Source: Pectobacterium cacticida
GTDB taxonomy: Bacteria; Pseudomonadota; Gammaproteobacteria; Enterobacterales; Enterobacteriaceae
Assembly (NCBI RefSeq): GCF_036885195.1
Contig: NZ_CP133656.1
Location: forward strand, 124,001 to 188,000
Length of the DNA stretch: 64,000 nt
Reading direction: 5' to 3'
Part shown: positions 38,823 to 47,943 of the stretch, one piece after another
Layout: each line of letters opens with the position of its first letter
How positions within the stretch are numbered: the first letter of the stretch is position 1
The notes under the pieces: generated by a model
Databases searched by the model: none
What the model saw: only the letters and a program-made list of their open reading frames with translations
Told to the model about the DNA's origin: nothing
Translations under genes and position numbers: made by a program

Positions 38823-39572
38823 CTAACTGCTTTCCGCCGATTGTGCCGTGACGATGGGTCGATTTTCCCGCAAATGTGGGTGTGATTTCCCCGCCAGATA
38901 GTGTTGACGAAAACGCACAAAGTGCTGAGATAGCGCATCAGCGGCGGCGGCATCTCCCGCCTGTGCGAGTAGGGCGATAGCAATCTCGGCGGTGCAGTGT
39001 TGCCCCGCGTCGCTGGCTTCACGCAGTTGATAGCGGGAAAGTGTATCTACTTTCAGCGACAGGATCGGCAGAGTGTCCAGGTAAGGGCTTTTGCGGAACA
39101 TTTTACGCGCTTCCGGCCAAGTTCCGTCGAGTAACACAAACAGCGCTGGCTTTTCTGTTGCGGGAAGTCGTTGAAACACCTGACGACCTTCTTCCGCAGC
39201 ATTGGCAAGGAAAACCAAATAGGGCTGAACATTCGGGTCTTGCAGCGCCGAAAGCAGTTGAGGATCGGGTTCAGTGCGTGACCAGAGAAACGCCTGCGTC
39301 TCAGGCAGAATATCGGCGATGAGGCGCCCGGTATTGCTCGGTTTTAGCGGCTCAGTATCAAACATGACTAGACAGAAGCGGCTGCGAGATTGCTGTGCCT
39401 GAATGGTGTGGCATAGGCAGTTGGTTTCTGGCAACAAACATTGCTGGCAGCGTTTTACGCGACAGCCTCGGGCGCGAAACGGCTTGGTTGACTGCTCAAG
39501 ACGCTGCTGGCGCAGGCGGAGTACAGCATTGTCCCTGAAAAGACGGTTGATCATTAAAGGATGGGAGATCAT
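38823..39572 (-). CDS. tapT: tRNA-uridine aminocarboxypropyltransferase TapT (DTW-domain protein YfiP)
   Basis: Transfers the aminocarboxypropyl group of SAM to U47 of tRNAs (acp3U). It contains the cysteine cluster CRVKRCQQCLLPETNCLC and the defining DTW motif (LLDGTWPEARKMFRKSPYL). The 249-residue frame is longer at the N-terminus than E. coli YfiP (232). The start could instead be the ATG at 39554; neither has a clear ribosome site. It is likely co-transcribed with pat. Confidence 0.92.
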   Translation of the reverse strand: MISHPLMINRLFRDNAVLRLRQQRLEQSTKPFRARGCRVKRCQQCLLPETNCLCHTIQAQQSRSRFCLVMFDTEPLKPSNTGRLIADILPETQAFLWSRTEPDPQLLSALQDPNVQPYLVFLANAAEEGRQVFQRLPATEKPALFVLLDGTWPEARKMFRKSPYLDTLPILSLKVDTLSRYQLREASDAGQHCTAEIAIALLAQAGDAAAADALSQHFVRFRQHYLAGKSHPHLRENRPIVTAQSAESS

Positions 39573-39718
39573 GAAATAGGCGACGCCATGAGATTCTGCA
39601 GCGAACCTGTTTCGTTTTAAAGATGGGAGACAGGTTCAGAAAGGCGATATTCTAATCGACAGGCGGGATGACCAAAAGGGGGCGGAGCAATAATGTCTCG
39701 CGATGCAATCCCAATTCT

Positions 39719-40138
39719 CTAAAGCGATTCGTCCAGCCAGCTTTCAAACTGTGTTTTTGGCAACGCGCCGTTGAGGATGTCGATCATCTGGCCCTGTTTG
39801 AAGATCATGAGGGTTGGAATGCTACGGATGCGGAAACGCGCGCTGAGAGCCGGTTCGGCTTCGGTATTGACCTTAATAAAGCGAATTTTCCCATTACGCA
39901 CCTGTGCGACGTTTTCAAACACGGGAGCAAAGTTGATACAGGGGCCGCACCATGGCGCCCAAAAGTCGATTACGATAGGAATATCGTCCTGTAGCAGTTT
40001 ATCAAAGGTTGCTGTTGTGGCATTGATGACGTTGCCGCTGAATAGCATTTCTCCGCAACGGCCACATTTTGCATGGTCGTCAACACGCTCTTCCGGCAGG
40101 CGATTGGTTGTTTGGCAAGATCCACATACCGTATTCAT
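39719..40138 (-). CDS. trxC: Thioredoxin 2
   Basis: Cytoplasmic disulfide reductase with an N-terminal zinc finger (Cys5, Cys8, Cys25, Cys28) and a thioredoxin domain with active site WCGPC at 63-67. The ATG at 40138 (MNTVCGSCQTTN) follows a GAGG site and gives 139 residues, exactly the E. coli length; the frame opens 19 codons earlier. It is divergent from yfiF. In E. coli trxC belongs to the OxyR regulon; I could not define an OxyR site here. Confidence 0.97.
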   Translation of the reverse strand: MNTVCGSCQTTNRLPEERVDDHAKCGRCGEMLFSGNVINATTATFDKLLQDDIPIVIDFWAPWCGPCINFAPVFENVAQVRNGKIRFIKVNTEAEPALSARFRIRSIPTLMIFKQGQMIDILNGALPKTQFESWLDESL

Positions 40139-40375
40139 AACGGGGCCTCTGATAAAAGGGCTAAGATAAAGATACCGCCGATATAATGCGCACAATGCAG
40201 CGCGACAGGACGACGGTATGTTGCTTGATTGTGAACAGATTATGGTGTTGAGAGCGGGTTGCTACAACGTGGTTTGCCCAATAGCTACAATAGCTTCTGA
40301 CTTTTACCACAAGCGTATGGCTAAGCAGGTGTACATAAGGTAATCTTCGCGCCCAGCGCGTAGGTGGAGAGAACA

Positions 40376-41524
40376 ATGAGCGATTCATTTAATAGTAAAA
40401 GTGGCAAGGTTCGTGTGATGTACGTCCGCAGCGATGACGAGGGCGAGAAAGAGAACAAAAATAAACGTCCGTCTAACAAAGATCGCCGCAGTGATCGGCA
40501 TGAAAGCGGGGATTCACGCGATCGGCGTGAGAAACCGAAACATCCGCGTGATGTTAACCCGCGTTATGCGCGTGAAAACCCATCCCGCGACAGCGATAGC
40601 GATAAAACGCCGTGGGGCGATAAAGATCGTCACGAACGCAGCGGCGAGCGGCCTCGCCGTCCACGCGGTGAAGATACGAATAGTTATGACTCTCCATGGA
40701 AAACGGTTTCGCGTGCGCCAAACGACAGTGATACGCCAGACCATGGCGGAATTACTGGTAAAAGCCAGATCGATCCTGAGCAACTGCGTCGTCAGCGTCA
40801 GGAAGAAACGCGCGTCTACGGTGAGAATGCCTGTCAGGCGTTGTTTAAAAATCGCCCAGAGGGGATTGTCCGCGCCTGGTTCCTGCAAGACGTCACGCCG
40901 CGTTTCCGTGACGCATTGCGCTGGATGGCGGCGAATCGCAAAGCTTATCATGTGGTGGAAGAGGACGAGTTGATTAAGGCTTCCGGCACAGAACACCACG
41001 GCGGGGTCTGCTTCCTGATTAAAAAACGTCAGGGAATGGACGTGCGTGAGTACTTAAAAACGGCTGGTGAGCATGATTGCGTATTGGCGCTGGAAGACGT
41101 AGGTAACCCACACAATCTCGGTGGCATTATGCGTAGCTGTGCGCATTTCGGCGTAAGCGGCGTATTGGTGCAGGATGCGGCGCTGCTGGAGTCTGGTGCG
41201 GCAGTACGTACGGCGGAAGGCGGAGCGGAACACGTTAAAGCGATTAACGCTGATGATTTTCTGTCCGTGCTAGCGGAATTCCGCCGCGCTGGCTACACCA
41301 TCGTGACCACGTCCAGCCATAAAGGCGTAACCTTATCGCAAGCTACGCTTCCGGCGAAAACCGTGATTGTGTTGGGTCAGGAAGGGGATGGCCTGTCAGA
41401 TAGCGCCTGGCAACAGGGTGATGTAAAAGTCTCTATCGGCGGTACCGGTAAGGTGGAAAGTCTGAATATTTCGGTCGCTACGGGCATTTTGCTGTCCGAG
41501 TGGTGGCGACAAAACCGAGCCTGA
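40376..41524 (+). CDS. yfiF: Uncharacterised tRNA/rRNA methyltransferase YfiF (SpoU/TrmH family)
   Basis: SPOUT-class 2'-O-methyltransferase homologue; its RNA target is not established. The first 120 or so of 382 residues are a highly charged Arg/Asp/Lys/Ser-rich region. An RNA-binding substrate domain (TRVYGENACQALFKNRPEG) and the catalytic SpoU domain follow, with LEDVGNPHNLGGIMRSCAHFG, VLGQEGDGLSD and LNISVATGILLSEWWRQN. The start at 40376 has a GGAG site. The charged tail is longer than in E. coli (345). Confidence 0.93.
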   Translation: MSDSFNSKSGKVRVMYVRSDDEGEKENKNKRPSNKDRRSDRHESGDSRDRREKPKHPRDVNPRYARENPSRDSDSDKTPWGDKDRHERSGERPRRPRGEDTNSYDSPWKTVSRAPNDSDTPDHGGITGKSQIDPEQLRRQRQEETRVYGENACQALFKNRPEGIVRAWFLQDVTPRFRDALRWMAANRKAYHVVEEDELIKASGTEHHGGVCFLIKKRQGMDVREYLKTAGEHDCVLALEDVGNPHNLGGIMRSCAHFGVSGVLVQDAALLESGAAVRTAEGGAEHVKAINADDFLSVLAEFRRAGYTIVTTSSHKGVTLSQATLPAKTVIVLGQEGDGLSDSAWQQGDVKVSIGGTGKVESLNISVATGILLSEWWRQNRA

Positions 41525-41535
41525 TAGGGCGCACC

Positions 41536-41567
41536 ATTTCTCAGGGAGATGACTCTCCCTGAGAAAT
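41536..41567. terminator. 14-bp hairpin between yfiF and emrB
   Basis: ATTTCTCAGGGAGA (41536-41549) pairs perfectly with 41554-41567 around a TGAC loop. It fills the 46-bp gap between two convergent genes, the place for a bidirectional terminator. Neither flank has a proper T-tract beyond the stem. Confidence 0.6.
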
Positions 41568-41570
41568 TCG

Positions 41571-43106
41571 CTAGTGCGCTCCGCCGCCACTCCCTCCTGT
41601 GGTAAAGGGGGGTTTAGCGAACCAAACCAGCACCAACAACACCAGAAAGACCCCCGCGGCAGCCCAAAAAATCTCGTTGGCGGAGATAATCAACCCCTGC
41701 GCAGTAATTTGTTCAGCAATGTAGGCCGACGCCTGCGTTTGGCTCATCCCCATGGCCTGAAGCTGCTGGTAGGTTTCCTGGGCGATCGGATTGTACGGTG
41801 TGATCGACTCCGTTAAATGCGCATGATGTAGCGATTCGCGCTGTGTCCAAAGCGTGGTAGTCAGTGAAGTACCGATCGAACCGGCCAGCGTTCGGGCGAA
41901 GTTTGACAGGCTGGATGCCGCCGCCAGACGTTCAGGTGGCAGCCCAGACAACGTGATGGTTGTCAGCGGCATGAAGAAGCAGGCAACCGCAAACCCTTGC
42001 ACGAACTGCGGCCAGGCCGATGCGCCGAAATCCATGCCCGGCTCGAAGGTGTATGCGCGCCAGTAAAAACAGACGGCATACATAATGAAACTGAACGTCA
42101 CTAGCTGGCGCATGTCCAGACGCGGCGCGAATCGCCCGATGATCGGTGACAGCACTACCGGCATCAGCCCAACGGGGGCGGACGCCAAACCCGCCCAGGT
42201 TGCCGTGTAGCCATACACCTCCTGTAGCAATTGCGGCAAGAGGACGATGGCGCCGAAGTAAAACATATAGGCGAGGCTGATGCATAAACACCCGATGGTG
42301 AAATTGCGCGATTTAAACAGCGATAAATCCACTACGGGGTGGTCATCCGTTAATTCCCAGACAATGAGAAACGCTATCGTAATTACTGCAACTACCGTGA
42401 GGACGACGATCTCCGTCGAGTTAAACCAATCCAACTCTTTCCCGCGGTCCAGCACCATCTGAAGGCTACCGATACCGACGACCAACAATGCCAGCCCAAT
42501 AGTATCGATAGGCTTGATCTCGGTTTTGGTTTCTCGTCCACGCAGCGTTTGTAGCGTAATAAAAACGACGGCGACGCCTAACGGAACGTTAATAAAGAAT
42601 ATCCAGCCCCAGTGATAGTTATCACTGATCCAGCCACCGAGGATCGGGCCACAGATCGGCGCGACAACGACGGTCATTGACCACAACGCCAGTGCGATGC
42701 TACGTCTCGCTGGAGGGTAATTACTGAGTAATAAACTTTGTGATAGCGGGATCAGGGGGCCGGCGACAATCCCCTGCAATACGCGGGCGAATATCAGCAT
42801 TTCCAGACTGGTGGAAACGCCACATAGCCAGGAGGTCAGGGCGAAAAGCGCCGTCGACCACAGAAACAGGCGGACTTCTCCAAACCGTTTAGCCAACCAG
42901 CCGGTGATCGGGATAGAAATGGCGTTGGCGACGCCAAACGAGGTGATCACCCATGTTCCCTGTGAGTTGGACGCGCCCAGATTACCGGCGATGGTCGGAA
43001 TAGCGACATTTGCGATGGTGGAGTCCAGCACCTGCATAAACGTCGCCAGTGATAGGGCTACGGTCATCCAGGCCAGACTGGCGCCTTTAAGCGGTTTTCT
43101 CTGCAC
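41571..43106 (-). CDS. emrB: Multidrug efflux MFS permease EmrB (DHA2 family)
   Basis: Proton-driven inner-membrane drug exporter of the EmrAB-TolC tripartite pump. The 511 residues form 14 predicted membrane segments and show DHA2 motifs (FMQVLDSTIANVAIPTIAG, QGIVAGPLIPLSQSLLL, GPILGGWISDNYHWGWIFFINVP). It ends in the glycine-rich, histidine-containing tail also seen in E. coli. It follows emrA by 17 bp. Confidence 0.97.
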   Translation of the reverse strand: MQRKPLKGASLAWMTVALSLATFMQVLDSTIANVAIPTIAGNLGASNSQGTWVITSFGVANAISIPITGWLAKRFGEVRLFLWSTALFALTSWLCGVSTSLEMLIFARVLQGIVAGPLIPLSQSLLLSNYPPARRSIALALWSMTVVVAPICGPILGGWISDNYHWGWIFFINVPLGVAVVFITLQTLRGRETKTEIKPIDTIGLALLVVGIGSLQMVLDRGKELDWFNSTEIVVLTVVAVITIAFLIVWELTDDHPVVDLSLFKSRNFTIGCLCISLAYMFYFGAIVLLPQLLQEVYGYTATWAGLASAPVGLMPVVLSPIIGRFAPRLDMRQLVTFSFIMYAVCFYWRAYTFEPGMDFGASAWPQFVQGFAVACFFMPLTTITLSGLPPERLAAASSLSNFARTLAGSIGTSLTTTLWTQRESLHHAHLTESITPYNPIAQETYQQLQAMGMSQTQASAYIAEQITAQGLIISANEIFWAAAGVFLVLLVLVWFAKPPFTTGGSGGGAH

Positions 43107-43123
43107 AAGTCTCTCCTGCTCGA

Positions 43124-44299
43124 TTAATCGGCGTTCGCCTGAATAATGGCGTTGATTTCTTGATTAACCGGGGTGAGATCCAGCGCCAACGCGTCGCTTT
43201 GGTAAGCAGGCGTGGTGCGCGGGGTTTTTGCTAGCACGTTACCCTCGGTATTCGCGGTATCGACCTTAACCAAGGCGGACAGCCCGATACGCAGCGGGTG
43301 CTCAGCGAGCTGTTGTGGGTCGAGTTCAATACGCACGGGCAGACGCTGGACGACCTTGATCCAGTTACCTGTCGCATTTTGGGCGGGCAGCAGCGAGAAC
43401 GCGCTACCGGTTCCCATATCGAGGCCGACGACTTTCCCCTGATACACGACATCATCACCATAAATGTCCGCAATCACGGTGGCCGGTTGGCCGATGCGCA
43501 TCTTGGCGAGCTGTGTTTCTTTAAAGTTAGCATCGACCCAAAGAGGGCTAGCGGGTACCACTGCCATCAGTGCGGAAGTTGGCGAGATGCGGGCGCCAAT
43601 CTGCACGCTACGGCGAGAAACATAGCCGTCGACCGGGCTAACAATCTTGGTCCGTTGCAACGCTAGCCAGGCATCGCGCATGGCGACGGCGGCCTGTTGT
43701 ATGGCGGGTTGTTTCTCAAGCGGCGTAGCCAAAATCATCGCCTGGTTGGCCTGATATTGTTGTTCGGCGACGTCTAACGCCGCCTTAGCCGCCGCGACCG
43801 CATCACGCGCATGCTGTACTTCTTCACGCCCGATAGCATTGACGTTACCCAATGCTTCCCGGCGGCTCAAGTCGCTTTGCGCCTTATTCAATTCAGTTTG
43901 GCGCAACGCGATATTGGCCAGATACTGCTTACTATTGATGATTAACTGGTGGGTCTGACGCACGCTATTGGCCAACTCATTTTTGGCGTGCTCAAACGCC
44001 TGCAAGGCATCGGTTGGATCCAGTTCCACCAGCACCTGCCCCTGCTTAACAAAATCGGTATTATCGACATTGACGTGCGTTACGCTGCCGCTGACTTGCG
44101 CCATGATTTGAATCTGGTTGCCTGCAACGTAGGCATCGTCGGTACTTTGGTGGTGCCTAAGTACGAGAAACCAATAAACAAACCAGGCACAGCCCAGCGC
44201 GATGAAAAGCAGGGTCAACAAAGTTAACACGCGTTTACGCTGCTGTTTCTTGTTTCTTTTTGGCGTTTGCGCCACCTGATTTTCCACACCTTCACTCAT
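43124..44299 (-). CDS. emrA: Multidrug efflux periplasmic adaptor EmrA
   Basis: Membrane-fusion protein linking EmrB to TolC. The 391 residues comprise a basic cytoplasmic N-terminus, one membrane segment (about 24-46), a lipoyl/barrel-sandwich domain (DDAYVAGNQIQIMAQVSGSVTHV), a coiled-coil hairpin (about 90-200) and a beta-barrel (NATGNWIKVVQRLPVRIEL). The ATG at 44299 (MSEGVENQ) is preferred to 44314 because only it has a purine-rich site. Confidence 0.95.
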   Translation of the reverse strand: MSEGVENQVAQTPKRNKKQQRKRVLTLLTLLFIALGCAWFVYWFLVLRHHQSTDDAYVAGNQIQIMAQVSGSVTHVNVDNTDFVKQGQVLVELDPTDALQAFEHAKNELANSVRQTHQLIINSKQYLANIALRQTELNKAQSDLSRREALGNVNAIGREEVQHARDAVAAAKAALDVAEQQYQANQAMILATPLEKQPAIQQAAVAMRDAWLALQRTKIVSPVDGYVSRRSVQIGARISPTSALMAVVPASPLWVDANFKETQLAKMRIGQPATVIADIYGDDVVYQGKVVGLDMGTGSAFSLLPAQNATGNWIKVVQRLPVRIELDPQQLAEHPLRIGLSALVKVDTANTEGNVLAKTPRTTPAYQSDALALDLTPVNQEINAIIQANAD

Positions 44300-44606
44300 G
44301 CTCTTTTCTCTCATTTTATTCTGTTGGTATCGGCTACCGAACCAGACTGGGCCGTCGGTACTAGTCGCAATGAATACATCTTGTTGTGCAGTCCAAAGGT
44401 ATCTTCAGGGAGGCTGCCAGAAACGTGAGCGTGTTGTTTTACAACGTCGAACTCTACGATAGCTGACTGGCCATTTGTTGGCGCAATCCACTGGCCCGAT
44501 GCATAGGTATCGGGTCATTCCTGAGGAAATAAAAGGTAGAATGTAATACGTTGTCGTTATTTTTCTGTTGTTATTAAAGATTGATACTAGAGATCGCTAT
44601 TAGCGA
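44300..44606. other. Non-coding emrR-emrA spacer
   Basis: The 307-bp gap inside the emrRAB order is longer than in E. coli and holds no supported gene. Small hairpins are visible: CCCGAT/ATCGGG near 44488-44514, and GATCGCTA/TAGCGATC (44592-44608) across the emrR stop. The length allows a separate emrAB promoter, though I could not assign one. Confidence 0.4.
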
Positions 44607-45128
44607 TCAACTGCATTGATTATCGATATGTTCCATCTCATCTAATCTAACAAGGAGCTTTCTCATCAGGGTTTCGAACTGTTTTTGCTCATTGGGTTCA
44701 AGTGATGAACAAAGTACATGCAGATGGTTATGCTGGGGCGGAATCAGTTGATCGAGAAACGCTTTACCTTCCGCCGTTAGGTGCAGATGCAGACAACGCC
44801 TGTCGCTACTGCTCTCGCGTCGTTCAATCCAACCTCTTTTCTCCAGATCGTCAGCTATGCGCGTCGCATTGGTGCGTGACGATCCCAACGCGGCACTCAA
44901 TTCAGAAGGCTGAATGCTATAAGACTCCTGCGATTCAAGCGTCAGCAATGCCATGAAAAGGGTTTCGTTAATTCCCTGATCTTTCAGCATTCTATTCCTA
45001 TGTTCCAGAATTTTACTTTGGACGTGCATAAAAAGACGTAATAGCAAGACCTCCTGCCGAGGGAAGCTGGGTTTACGCGCGGCACGCAGATCGAGCATGT
45101 GTTCTATAGGCGTGAATGAACTGTCCAT
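44607..45128 (-). CDS. emrR: MarR-family repressor EmrR (MprA)
   Basis: Drug-sensing repressor of the emr operon. The 173 residues contain the winged helix (LSAALGSSRTNATRIADDLEKRGWIERRESSSDRRCLHLHLT), flanked by the dimerisation helices. It matches E. coli MprA over its length. A perfect inverted repeat lies 34-51 bp upstream of the start and may be its own operator. Drugs such as uncouplers relieve E. coli EmrR repression. Confidence 0.95.
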   Translation of the reverse strand: MDSSFTPIEHMLDLRAARKPSFPRQEVLLLRLFMHVQSKILEHRNRMLKDQGINETLFMALLTLESQESYSIQPSELSAALGSSRTNATRIADDLEKRGWIERRESSSDRRCLHLHLTAEGKAFLDQLIPPQHNHLHVLCSSLEPNEQKQFETLMRKLLVRLDEMEHIDNQCS

Positions 45129-45161
45129 TTTTTATATAAACCTCATTAGTCACGGTGTACA

Positions 45162-45179
45162 TAGTAACGAATGTTACTA
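45162..45179. promoter_or_regulatory. Inverted repeat, candidate EmrR operator
   Basis: TAGTAAC, four bases GAAT, then GTTACTA form a perfect 7-4-7 palindrome upstream of emrR. MarR-family regulators bind such short palindromes in their own promoters. Assignment to EmrR is by position only. Confidence 0.45.
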
Positions 45180-45317
45180 ACTGGGTAAACGGCACCCACG
45201 TGGGAATTAAGCTTAATTCTGTGACAGAAAGTAAGCGAGAAACAGTACATCATAGAGTATGTACTTCGCTTATCTATCTAAATCAAAAGATTAACTAATA
45301 ATTTAAGGAGAGAAGGG

Positions 45318-45647
45318 TTAGAACCATTTAAACGCAATGCCGTAGCATAGCGCCCCCAGCAATGTTGATAACACGATACTGCGCGTCTTATAAAAGCAGG
45401 CTGTCAACGTAATAAACCCCATCAGGGTGGGCCAGAGCTTTTCATGATGCGCAAGCATGTCCGGTACGCTGGAAACGATCAGCAGAGCGCAGATGGAGGC
45501 AATGCCGATGCTATCAAGCAATAGCGCCTTTCTGCCATGCTGTAATGAACCGGAAGCGCGCGAAGTGCTGAGTCGCAGGGGAAGATAGCGGAACAGATAG
45601 TTCACTAACCCGACCATCAGTCCGATAAGAATCACGTTTGTGTTCAT
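45318..45647 (-). CDS. ygaH: L-valine exporter subunit YgaH (AzlD-like)
   Basis: Small inner-membrane subunit (109 residues, about four membrane segments) of the YgaZH branched-chain amino-acid exporter. The N-terminus (MNTNVILIGLMVGLVNYLFRYLPLRL) fits the AzlD family. Its start overlaps the ygaZ stop by 4 bp (ATGA), so the two are translationally coupled. Confidence 0.93.
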   Translation of the reverse strand: MNTNVILIGLMVGLVNYLFRYLPLRLSTSRASGSLQHGRKALLLDSIGIASICALLIVSSVPDMLAHHEKLWPTLMGFITLTACFYKTRSIVLSTLLGALCYGIAFKWF

Positions 45648-46384
45648 GAGTTTACCCGTGGTGTGGCGGTATTAACCAGCGATGCCAGGCAACCGCTGAT
45701 AATGCCGATCAGTATTGCTGCCGGAATGGAGGAAAGCAGTAACCCAAGTAGTGCGCCGCCGAGCGCGCAGGTTACGACCAGACCCTGCCTACGCTTGAAA
45801 GAAGCCAGCAAAAAGCTCAGGAAAAGTGCGGGCAGCATGAAAGACAGCGCTGCTTCTACAGCGGGATAATTTTTTAGGGGGCCGTCACCGAATGCGGCGC
45901 CAATCACCGTGCCCAGCGCCCATGAAAGCCAAGCTGACAGCGACACGCCCATCATCCAATTTTCAGACCAGCGCCGATTATTTTTTGCCAGCCGTGTAGC
46001 GGCGGCGGCGAACACTTCGTCCGTCAGGCCAAACGCCCACAATGCAGTTTTACGCGCGCTCAGTTTTTGCGCTATACGATGTCGTAATGCCGGGCCATAG
46101 AGGACATGACGCACATCCATCGCCATAACGGTTAACGCGGCCACCCAGATGGACACACCGGCGCTAAGTAGCGCGGTGATGACGAATTGGCTCGCGCCAG
46201 CATAAATAACGCAAGAGAGGAAAATGCTCTCTAGCGGCGTAAATCCGAGCTTGACGGCATTCATGCCAAACGCAAAGGCGACGGGCATGTAGCCGATAAC
46301 AATCGGCAGACTGTCAAAGAGGCCTTCGCTAAAAGAAGCCGCTTTTGTCGGTGCCGATGGAACAGACGTGGTTAATATTTTCAC
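45644..46384 (-). CDS. ygaZ: L-valine exporter subunit YgaZ (AzlC-like), GTG start
   Basis: Large subunit of the valine/methionine exporter. The conserved core (FSEGLFDSLPIVIGYMPVAFAFGMNAVKLGF, YAGASQFVITALL, MAMDVRHVLYGPALR) has about seven membrane segments. The open frame extends 68 codons further upstream, but that part resembles no protein. A GTG at 46384 (VKILTTSVPSAPTKAASF) gives 246 residues against 245 in E. coli. The GTG has only a weak ribosome site, so the start is less certain than the gene. Confidence 0.88.
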   Translation of the reverse strand: MKILTTSVPSAPTKAASFSEGLFDSLPIVIGYMPVAFAFGMNAVKLGFTPLESIFLSCVIYAGASQFVITALLSAGVSIWVAALTVMAMDVRHVLYGPALRHRIAQKLSARKTALWAFGLTDEVFAAAATRLAKNNRRWSENWMMGVSLSAWLSWALGTVIGAAFGDGPLKNYPAVEAALSFMLPALFLSFLLASFKRRQGLVVTCALGGALLGLLLSSIPAAILIGIISGCLASLVNTATPRVNS

Positions 46385-46556
46385 TGGGCTGAATAGCCAT
46401 GTTGTTGTTAAAGCGTGGTAACCGATAACACTAGCAAAGCGGTAGTGAAATTTCACGCGATTACAGCACGAAAGTAAGTTTGCTGAAGCGGCGCACTCCC
46501 CCAATGGAAACGTCGTCAAACGAGCAGCGTCCACAGGGAGCGAGCCGCGTGCGGGG

Positions 46557-47777
46557 CTATAGCGTTGCCAGCGCTTCCTGCGTTTCATGGCGGTGGTTGC
46601 GCCACCACACCAGTAGATTTAGCAGGCTGATCATTCCACCTGCGGCGCAGACGCCAGGCCAGCCCCACTGCTGGTAAGCAGAGGCCGAAAGCAACGAACC
46701 CAGCGCGCCGCCGATAAAATAGACGGTCATATAGCCGGCAGTCAGGCGATTACGGGCGTCGGGCATCATACGGTAAATCACGCTCTGGTTAGTGACGTGT
46801 ACGCCCTGAACCGCCAAATCCAACACAATAATACCTACCAGTAGTGCTGCCACGGAGGCACTGCCGAGCGCAATAAAGCCCCACGAGAGTAAGAGCAGGA
46901 TAATCCCGATGCTGGTAGTCTGTTTAGCCTTACCTTTATCGACCTGACGTCCGGCGCGCGATGCTGCTAATGCACCCGCAGCGCCAACCAGCCCGAACAG
47001 GCCGATGATCCCTTCGGAGTAGCCGTAGGGCGGAGAGGCCAGCAGGAATGCCATCGACGTCCACAGTATGCTGAAGTTGGCGAAGCACAAACAGCCGAGT
47101 ACAGCGCGGGTACGCAGCAGTGGCGTAGCGGAGAACAGACGGAAGATGGAAAGCAGCAACTGCGGGTAGTTCAGCGTGTTTTGCTGAGGGAGGCGCGGTA
47201 ATGCCCGCCATAAGATCAGCGCCATGATGACCATCAGTGTGCTGGCAACCCAGTACACGGTGCGCCAGTCGCCGAGTGAAGCCAACGCGCCCGCGGCGGT
47301 TCTCGCCAGTAAAATCCCTAGCAGCAGGCCGCTCATTATCGTACCGACGACTTTACCGCGCGTTTCCGGCGTTGCCAGCGTCGCTGCAAGGGGAACCAAT
47401 AGCTGGGCGACAACGGAGAATAACCCCGTCAATGCCGTACCCGCGATCATTACCCAGAGCGTAGGCGCAGAGGCCGTGAGTAGCATTCCACCCGCGGCAA
47501 GTAACGTCATGCCGACAATCAGCGTTCGGCGTTCAAACATGTCCCCCAGTGGAACTAAAAAAAGCAGCCCGACGGCGTAACCCAACTGTGCGGCGGTAAC
47601 AATGAACCCCGCCTGATTGACGGAAAGCGCAAAGACTCTGGCAATGGTTTCCAGCAGCGGCTGAGCATAATAGTTACTGGCGACGGCGAGGCCGGTCGCG
47701 ACAGACATAATCAGGGTCAAAGACAGGCTGAGCCCTGGTTGTGGCTGAGCGTCGGAAGCAGGTTGCGGAAGCGGCAT
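46557..47777 (-). CDS. ygaY: MFS transporter, intact YgaY homologue
   Basis: Twelve-segment major facilitator of 406 residues with the motif GDMFERRTLIVG between segments 2 and 3 and the repeat RAGRQVDKGKAKQT in the second half. It occupies the position of E. coli ygaY, between proX and ygaZ. E. coli K-12 ygaY is a pseudogene; this copy is uninterrupted. The substrate is unknown; DHA1-type sugar or drug efflux carriers are its closest relatives by motif. It is divergent from the lactonase-like gene. Confidence 0.85.
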   Translation of the reverse strand: MPLPQPASDAQPQPGLSLSLTLIMSVATGLAVASNYYAQPLLETIARVFALSVNQAGFIVTAAQLGYAVGLLFLVPLGDMFERRTLIVGMTLLAAGGMLLTASAPTLWVMIAGTALTGLFSVVAQLLVPLAATLATPETRGKVVGTIMSGLLLGILLARTAAGALASLGDWRTVYWVASTLMVIMALILWRALPRLPQQNTLNYPQLLLSIFRLFSATPLLRTRAVLGCLCFANFSILWTSMAFLLASPPYGYSEGIIGLFGLVGAAGALAASRAGRQVDKGKAKQTTSIGIILLLLSWGFIALGSASVAALLVGIIVLDLAVQGVHVTNQSVIYRMMPDARNRLTAGYMTVYFIGGALGSLLSASAYQQWGWPGVCAAGGMISLLNLLVWWRNHRHETQEALATL

Positions 47778-47943
47778 AGTCTATGAACGTTAAGGTAATG
47801 TTAAAAATGGAGGCTATAGTATCGGGTAGCGCTGACTGAGATGCCAGAATATCTTTACCCTTTTTATAATGCGATAGACGGTTTTGTTTTTAATACGATT
47901 GATTTAGCTTATCGCACGCAGCATATCACTATCGACAGGGAAC

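Noticed and set aside
46385..46588. 68-codon N-terminal extension of ygaZ
   Set aside because: The added residues resemble no YgaZ and overlap the end of ygaY; a GTG start at 46384 gives the family length.
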